From Spartobacteria bacterium (GTDB lineage: Bacteria; Verrucomicrobiota; Verrucomicrobiia; Chthoniobacterales; Chthoniobacteraceae), in NCBI GenBank assembly GCA_025355595.1, contig JANXZI010000659.1:1-10054 (forward strand): a DNA stretch of 10,054 nucleotides, read 5' to 3'. A program made the position numbers and the translations under genes. How positions within the stretch are numbered: the stretch's first letter is position 1; each line of letters starts with the position of its first letter. The notes beneath the pieces were generated by a model. That model searched no databases. It saw nothing but the letters and a program-made list of their open reading frames with translations, and was not told the origin of the DNA. Positions 7,103 through 10,054 of this stretch are shown piece by piece.

Positions 7103-7921
7103 TCAGCGAACGGTCCAGTCACCAAGGCCACCTGCGTAAAGGTACTCGCCCCAGATCACGCTGCCTGCACCATCCATATACCAGACATAGATCTGGCCCA
7201 GGCTGTTTTGAAAGACTAGGTCGGCTCGGGAGTCACCATCCATGTCCGAGATACCCACGACCTGCCAGTCTCCAAGACCACCTGCATAAAGGTACTCGCC
7301 CCAGACCACGCCGCCTGCGCCATCCATATACCAGACATAGATCTGGCCCGCGCTGTTCTGGAAAACAAGGTCGGCGCGGTAGTCGCCGTCCATGTCTGTC
7401 ACGCCCACGACCCGCCAGTCTCCGAGCCCGCCTTGGTAAAGAAACTCGCCCCAAGTCGCGCTGCCCGCACCATCCATATACCAGACATAGATTTGGCCCG
7501 CACTATTTTGGAACAGGAGGTCGGCGCGAAAGTCACCGTCCATGTCTTTCACACCCACAACCCGCCAGTCTCCAAGCCCGCCTTGGTACAGGTACTCGCC
7601 CCATGTCGCATTGCCCGCACCGTCCATATACCAGACATACATCTGGCCCACATTATTCTGGAAAACGAGGTCGGCGTGAAAGTCGCCGTCCATGTCCGAG
7701 ATGCCCACGACCTGCCAGTCTCCAAGCCCGCCTTGGTAGAGGTACTCGCCCCCAATGGGGCTACCCGCTCCGTCCATATACCACACATAGATCTGGCCAG
7801 CACTGTTCTGGAACACGAGGTCGGCGCGGGAGTCACCATCCATATCCGCCGGAGTTCCAGGAGCCGAACCGGGAACGATCAAGGAAACGGCACCGATGAT
7901 TGCGAGAAATAATTGTTTCAT
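7103..7921 (-). CDS. Secreted five-repeat FG-GAP/VCBS-like protein
   Basis: A 272-residue exported protein built almost only from repeats. Residues 1-25 are a signal peptide (MKQLFLAIIGAVSLIVPG, then SAPGTPA). From residue 26 there are four complete 50-residue units and a fifth of 47, ending one residue before the stop. Each unit has DMDGDxxADLxFQN, a Ca-binding-loop-like sequence typical of FG-GAP/VCBS repeats, then GQxYVWYMDGAG, WGEYLYxGGLGDW and VVG. Such repeats normally form blades of a beta-propeller in surface or secreted adhesins. Here there is no other domain or sorting signal. The start is supported by AGGA (7933-7930) eight bases before the ATG and by the signal peptide. The C-terminus ends in GDWTV, matching the strand missing before the first unit, so the ring could close. 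Ligand unknown. Confidence 0.85.
   Translation of the reverse strand: MKQLFLAIIGAVSLIVPGSAPGTPADMDGDSRADLVFQNSAGQIYVWYMDGAGSPIGGEYLYQGGLGDWQVVGISDMDGDFHADLVFQNNVGQMYVWYMDGAGNATWGEYLYQGGLGDWRVVGVKDMDGDFRADLLFQNSAGQIYVWYMDGAGSATWGEFLYQGGLGDWRVVGVTDMDGDYRADLVFQNSAGQIYVWYMDGAGGVVWGEYLYAGGLGDWQVVGISDMDGDSRADLVFQNSLGQIYVWYMDGAGSVIWGEYLYAGGLGDWTVR
7106..7846 (-). repeat. Five tandem ~150-bp repeats inside the FG-GAP-like gene
   Basis: In-frame units on the minus strand: 7846-7697, 7696-7547, 7546-7397, 7396-7247 and 7246-7106 (141 bases). The DNA is highly similar between units; for example the plus-strand words CCATCCATATACCA and CATAGATCTGGCC recur at the same phase in most copies. Units two and three, and units four and five, look closest by their third blocks (YQGGLGDWRVVG versus YAGGLGDW). 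This suggests expansion by unequal crossing-over. Repeat count may vary between strains or be mis-assembled. Confidence 0.93.
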
Positions 7922-7952
7922 ATTCACAATCCTAGACGCTGCCGCCGCGGAT

Positions 7953-7963
7953 GTATTCAATAC
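7953..7963. promoter_or_regulatory. Candidate operator palindrome between divergent genes
   Basis: GTATTCAATAC is a perfect 11-base palindrome with a single central base. It lies in the 100-base space between the FG-GAP-like gene (starts 7921, minus) and the XRE regulator (starts 8022, plus). Solitary and antitoxin-type XRE regulators commonly bind short palindromes at their own promoter. That this one does so is an inference. Confidence 0.33.
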
Positions 7964-8021
7964 GCTTCCCGGGTTACATTTCTTTGAGGGAAAGCCAGAC
8001 AGGCTTGCAGAACTGGACAAG

Positions 8022-8243
8022 ATGCGCGCTGTCGACGCAGTGGCGAGAAAGCTTGTCGAGCTGCGCACGAAGGCGGATCTCACCCAGCGGGAGCTGGCGA
8101 AACTGGTCGGAACGAGCGCCTCCGTGATCTGCCGGCTCGAAGATGCGGATTACGAGGGACACTCCCTTGCGATGCTCAATCGCCTTGCCGCCGCCTTGCA
8201 CCGGCGCGTCGAAATCCGCTTCATGCCGCTGCGAGGCGTATAG
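8022..8243 (+). CDS. XRE-family HTH regulator, HigA antitoxin-like, solitary
   Basis: A 73-residue DNA-binding protein with one HTH_3 (Cro/C1-type) domain: ARKLVELRTKADLTQRELAK (residues 7-26), a recognition helix around LVGTSASVICRLEDADY (27-43), then SLAMLNRLAAALHRRVEIRF (47-66). The AALxxRVEIRF ending is typical of HigA-like antitoxins. No HigB/RelE-type toxin reading frame lies next to it; the upstream neighbour is the divergent repeat protein and downstream is the opposite-strand peptidase remnant. ATG at 8022 is the only standard start in frame near the domain. An in-frame extension upstream (to about 7980, with FFEGKPDRLAELDK) could be coding if a non-ATG start is used, as family members often have about 15 more residues. 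It may be an orphan antitoxin or an autonomous repressor. Confidence 0.75.
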   Translation: MRAVDAVARKLVELRTKADLTQRELAKLVGTSASVICRLEDADYEGHSLAMLNRLAAALHRRVEIRFMPLRGV

Positions 8244-8416
8244 CATCCTTCCGCTCACGGGGGCGCTTCGAGCTGGAACTCCCGTCAAGATTTGCTGCCC
8301 GACACAATTTCCCTCTCTCTGCTTTTCGTGAAACAGAACAGGCACCAAAACGCCAACGATTACGAGAAACCGGAGCGCGATGACCCAGTGGAGGAATGGG
8401 CAATTCCGCACAAAAC

Positions 8417-9527
8417 CTATGACTGCTCAGAGCGCCCTCCCGTGAGCGTCATCAGATAAGCAAAATTTCCCAGCATCGCGACAAATGAAATTACGTATGT
8501 AAGCGCTGCCGCGTTCAGCACCCGATTGGTGCCGCGTACTTCACTCGGAGTGCGGATGATACCAGTGTTCTGGAGACGGCTTTTCGCCCGCCATGAGGCG
8601 TTGAACTCTACGGGTAACATAACGAGGTGAAAGGCAATCAGCAGCAAGTAACAGATGGCTCCCACAATTATCAAAATTAGCAACCCATTAAACGGAACCC
8701 GCGCTCCAACGAGCCCAATGACAAAGCCAACACCGATCAACCATGGCAGTAGGTTAGTCACGGTTTCTGACGTTCGGGCCAGCGCCGTGCGCTATTTAAG
8801 TGGCGTGTACGCCGTTGCATGTTGAAGCGCATGACTGCTTTCGTGCCCGGCGATGCATACGGCAGAAACAGACGACTTCCGAAAGACATCCCGCGACAAA
8901 CAGATTCGTTTCAGCCTTGGATCATAATGGTCGCTAAGCGTCCCGTATATCTCGACTATTTTGACGTCGCCGACATCTTCGGCGCGGAGAATGGCATCTG
9001 CCGCCTGGGCTCCTTCACAGTTCGAAGAAACGGACATCCTTGAATATTTGGTAAAAGTCCGGTGGACCACCACTTGTGCGCAGACACCTAAAACCATCGG
9101 GACCAGAACCAAGAGCGCCCAAACCCAGAAATTATCGAGTTTGGTGAGAAACGGTCTCCACCAGCTCCGTGTTCGCTCAGAATGGTCCGGACTTTTTTGG
9201 GTGTCGGAGCGATCGGGAACAGGAGCCCCTCTGGGTGGGATTGGAACAGGCATAGGAGTCTGCCTGGAGACCGAAGCATTCATAACGTCGAACTTCGCAC
9301 GTAACGCTCTAATCTTCTCCTGCAGTTTCTCGAGCGTATCTAACTGACTTCGGAATTCTGCGCGGCCTTCCTCATCCGCATTATTCAATTCCTCCGTGAG
9401 CTGCTGCCTTTGTTCGTCAACCTCGTGTTGTGCGGCTGCGATTTTGCCGAGAATCTCGGCGCGTCGTTTGCGTTCGGAAAGCGGAAGTTGAAGAATTCCC
9501 TCTTTTGGAGGCTTTTCGTCGCTAGTG
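8417..9527 (-). pseudogene. YugP-like zinc metallopeptidase (Zn_peptidase_2), broken by in-frame TAG and 5'-truncated
   Basis: Remnant of a membrane-bound neutral zinc metallopeptidase of the YugP family. Reading the minus strand without interruption gives a coiled coil rich in Glu, Arg and Gln (about 9475-9285), a Pro-rich linker (PMPVPIPPRGAPVP), one membrane helix (WVWALLVLVPMVLGVCAQVVV), then YSRMSVSS, SDHYDPRLKRICLS and the zinc-site GHESSHALQHATAYTPLK (HExxH at 8845-8831). A TAG (8794-8792) follows, and the same frame continues with RTALARTSETVTNLLPWL, two or three membrane helices, LPVEFNASWRAKSRLQNTG and RVLNAAALTYV, all conserved in YugP. Both parts share one frame, so a single substitution (for example TTG to TAG, Leu expected) explains the break. 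No ATG or GTG occurs in frame between the IS630 edge and the ATG at 9283, so the original start was removed by the insertion. A GTG at 8761 could start the C-terminal part, without a ribosome-binding site. Confidence 0.8.
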
Positions 9528-10054
9528 TAGTGCGCTGCAAATAGTCTGGAGTATTTGTGACACGTTTGAAAATTGGTGGATGATAGGCGAATGCGAACCG
9601 CACCGAGAGTCGAATTGAACACGGAAGACAAAGACTGGTTGGAGAGGGTGAGTCGTAGCCGGATCGGGTCGGTCCGCCTCTCGGAGCGCGCGCGCATTGT
9701 GCTGCTGGCTGCGGACGGGCAGACCCATCGTGAGATTGGCCTTCGTCTTGGCATCACCGAGGAGAAAGCAGCCCGGTGGCGCGGTCGCTTCATCGATCAG
9801 GGACGGATCGGCCTTGAACAGGATGCGCCGGGCCGTGGGCGCAAGCCGACCTATCCTCCGGAGATCGTGTCGATGGTGGTGCGCCGCACGACGCGCCAGA
9901 AGCCCGAGGCGGCAACGCACTGAAGTCGCCGGGTGATGGCACGGGCGACCGACCTGAGTCCTTCGACGATCGGCCGCATTTGGCGGCAGCACGGGCTCAA
10001 GCCTCATCTGAGTCGCACCTTCAAGGTTTCCAACGATCCGCATTTTGCCGAGAA
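9528..10054 (+). mobile_element. IS630-family insertion sequence, left part (continues past the window)
   Basis: The left end of an IS630/Tc1-mariner-group element, identified by its transposase. The exact edge is not proven. IS630 elements insert at TA, and TA dinucleotides at 9523-9524, 9528-9529 and 9542-9543 lie 49-68 bases before the transposase start, a usual distance. The segment from about 9530 to 9575 is non-coding and probably holds the left inverted repeat. The right end is outside the window. The element interrupts the 5' part of the peptidase gene, which is transcribed in the opposite direction away from the junction. Confidence 0.72.
9591..10054 (+). pseudogene. IS630-family transposase with in-frame TGA, 3'-partial
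   Basis: DDE transposase N-terminal region. The ATG at 9591 (MRTAPRVELNTEDKDWLERV) matches the usual family start; an upstream ATG at 9573 is less likely. It is followed by a helix-turn-helix domain (LSERARIVLLAADGQTHREI, then GLRLGITEEKAARWRGRF), IDQGRIGLEQDAPGRGRKPTY and TTRQKPEAATH. TGA at 9921-9923 then stops the frame, where homologues have Trp in ATHWS. The same frame stays open to the window end with SRRVMARATDLSPSTIGRIW, RQHGLKPHLSRTFKVSNDPH and FAE, which is normal IS630 sequence just before the first catalytic block. One G-to-A change (TGG to TGA) accounts for it. The catalytic DDE residues are beyond the window. The stop may be a real inactivation or a base-call error. Confidence 0.85.

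Noticed and set aside
7433..7912. Plus-strand repeat-bearing frame of 159 codons opposite the FG-GAP-like gene
   Set aside because: Its repetitiveness only mirrors the 150-bp repeats of the minus-strand gene, which has a signal peptide, a ribosome-binding site and known motif content.
7974..8411. Minus-strand frame starting with GTG at 8411, with a hydrophobic N-terminus (RFLVIVGVLVPVLF), five bases after the peptidase stop
   Set aside because: The first 55 codons could encode a small membrane peptide, but the rest is antisense to the XRE gene and no family is recognised. The 8244-8416 gap therefore holds nothing I can support.
8417..8794. Possibility that TAG is a reassigned sense codon in this genome
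   Set aside because: The EVE-domain and XRE genes in the same window end with TAG at sensible positions, so general recoding is unlikely.
8792..9793. The peptidase frame extended to an ATG at 9793
   Set aside because: Residues before about 9527 are antisense to the IS630 transposase, so this is an accidental open extension and not the native start.

Overview
This 10 kb window comes from a GC-rich bacterial chromosome. The gene content fits a Verrucomicrobiota-type organism: a squalene/phytoene synthase beside a DUF362 protein, a lipase-maturation-factor-family membrane protein, an EVE-domain protein and RNase PH. That assignment is an inference from gene families and codon style, because no rRNA or marker-based placement is possible here. 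Most genes lack an obvious Shine-Dalgarno sequence.

Layout. Positions 1-851 hold the end of a plus-strand class I methyltransferase, which probably starts outside the window. It converges on a minus-strand run read from about 5.8 kb down to 0.9 kb. In transcription order this run is tRNA-Pro(CGG), an EVE-domain protein, a lipase maturation factor family membrane protein (6 bases after EVE), a secreted Tyr-rich peptidoglycan-binding-domain protein, an exported DUF362 protein, and a squalene/phytoene synthase whose ATG overlaps the DUF362 TGA (ATGA). The tRNA and a plausible promoter for it mark the divergent boundary with plus-strand RNase PH (rph), which is followed by a small three-helix membrane protein.

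From about 6.65 kb on, the window looks accessory. It has a secreted protein made entirely of five near-identical 50-residue FG-GAP/VCBS-like repeats (minus), divergent from a solitary XRE/HigA-like regulator (plus) with a small palindrome between them. Next comes a decayed locus of visibly lower GC: a YugP-type zinc metallopeptidase with an unusual coiled-coil N-terminal extension. It is broken by an in-frame TAG just after its HExxH motif and has lost its 5' end at the edge of an IS630-family insertion sequence. The IS transposase itself carries an in-frame TGA where family members have Trp, and it runs off the window end.

How the genes work together. The ATGA overlap suggests co-translation of the DUF362 protein and the isoprenoid synthase. 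The membrane and envelope proteins of the minus-strand run share no obvious single pathway. I see no CRISPR array, defence cassette, prophage or biosynthetic cluster. The most interesting points are the doubly damaged peptidase/IS junction, the all-repeat secreted protein, and the orphan regulator with its candidate operator. I do not claim a new system.
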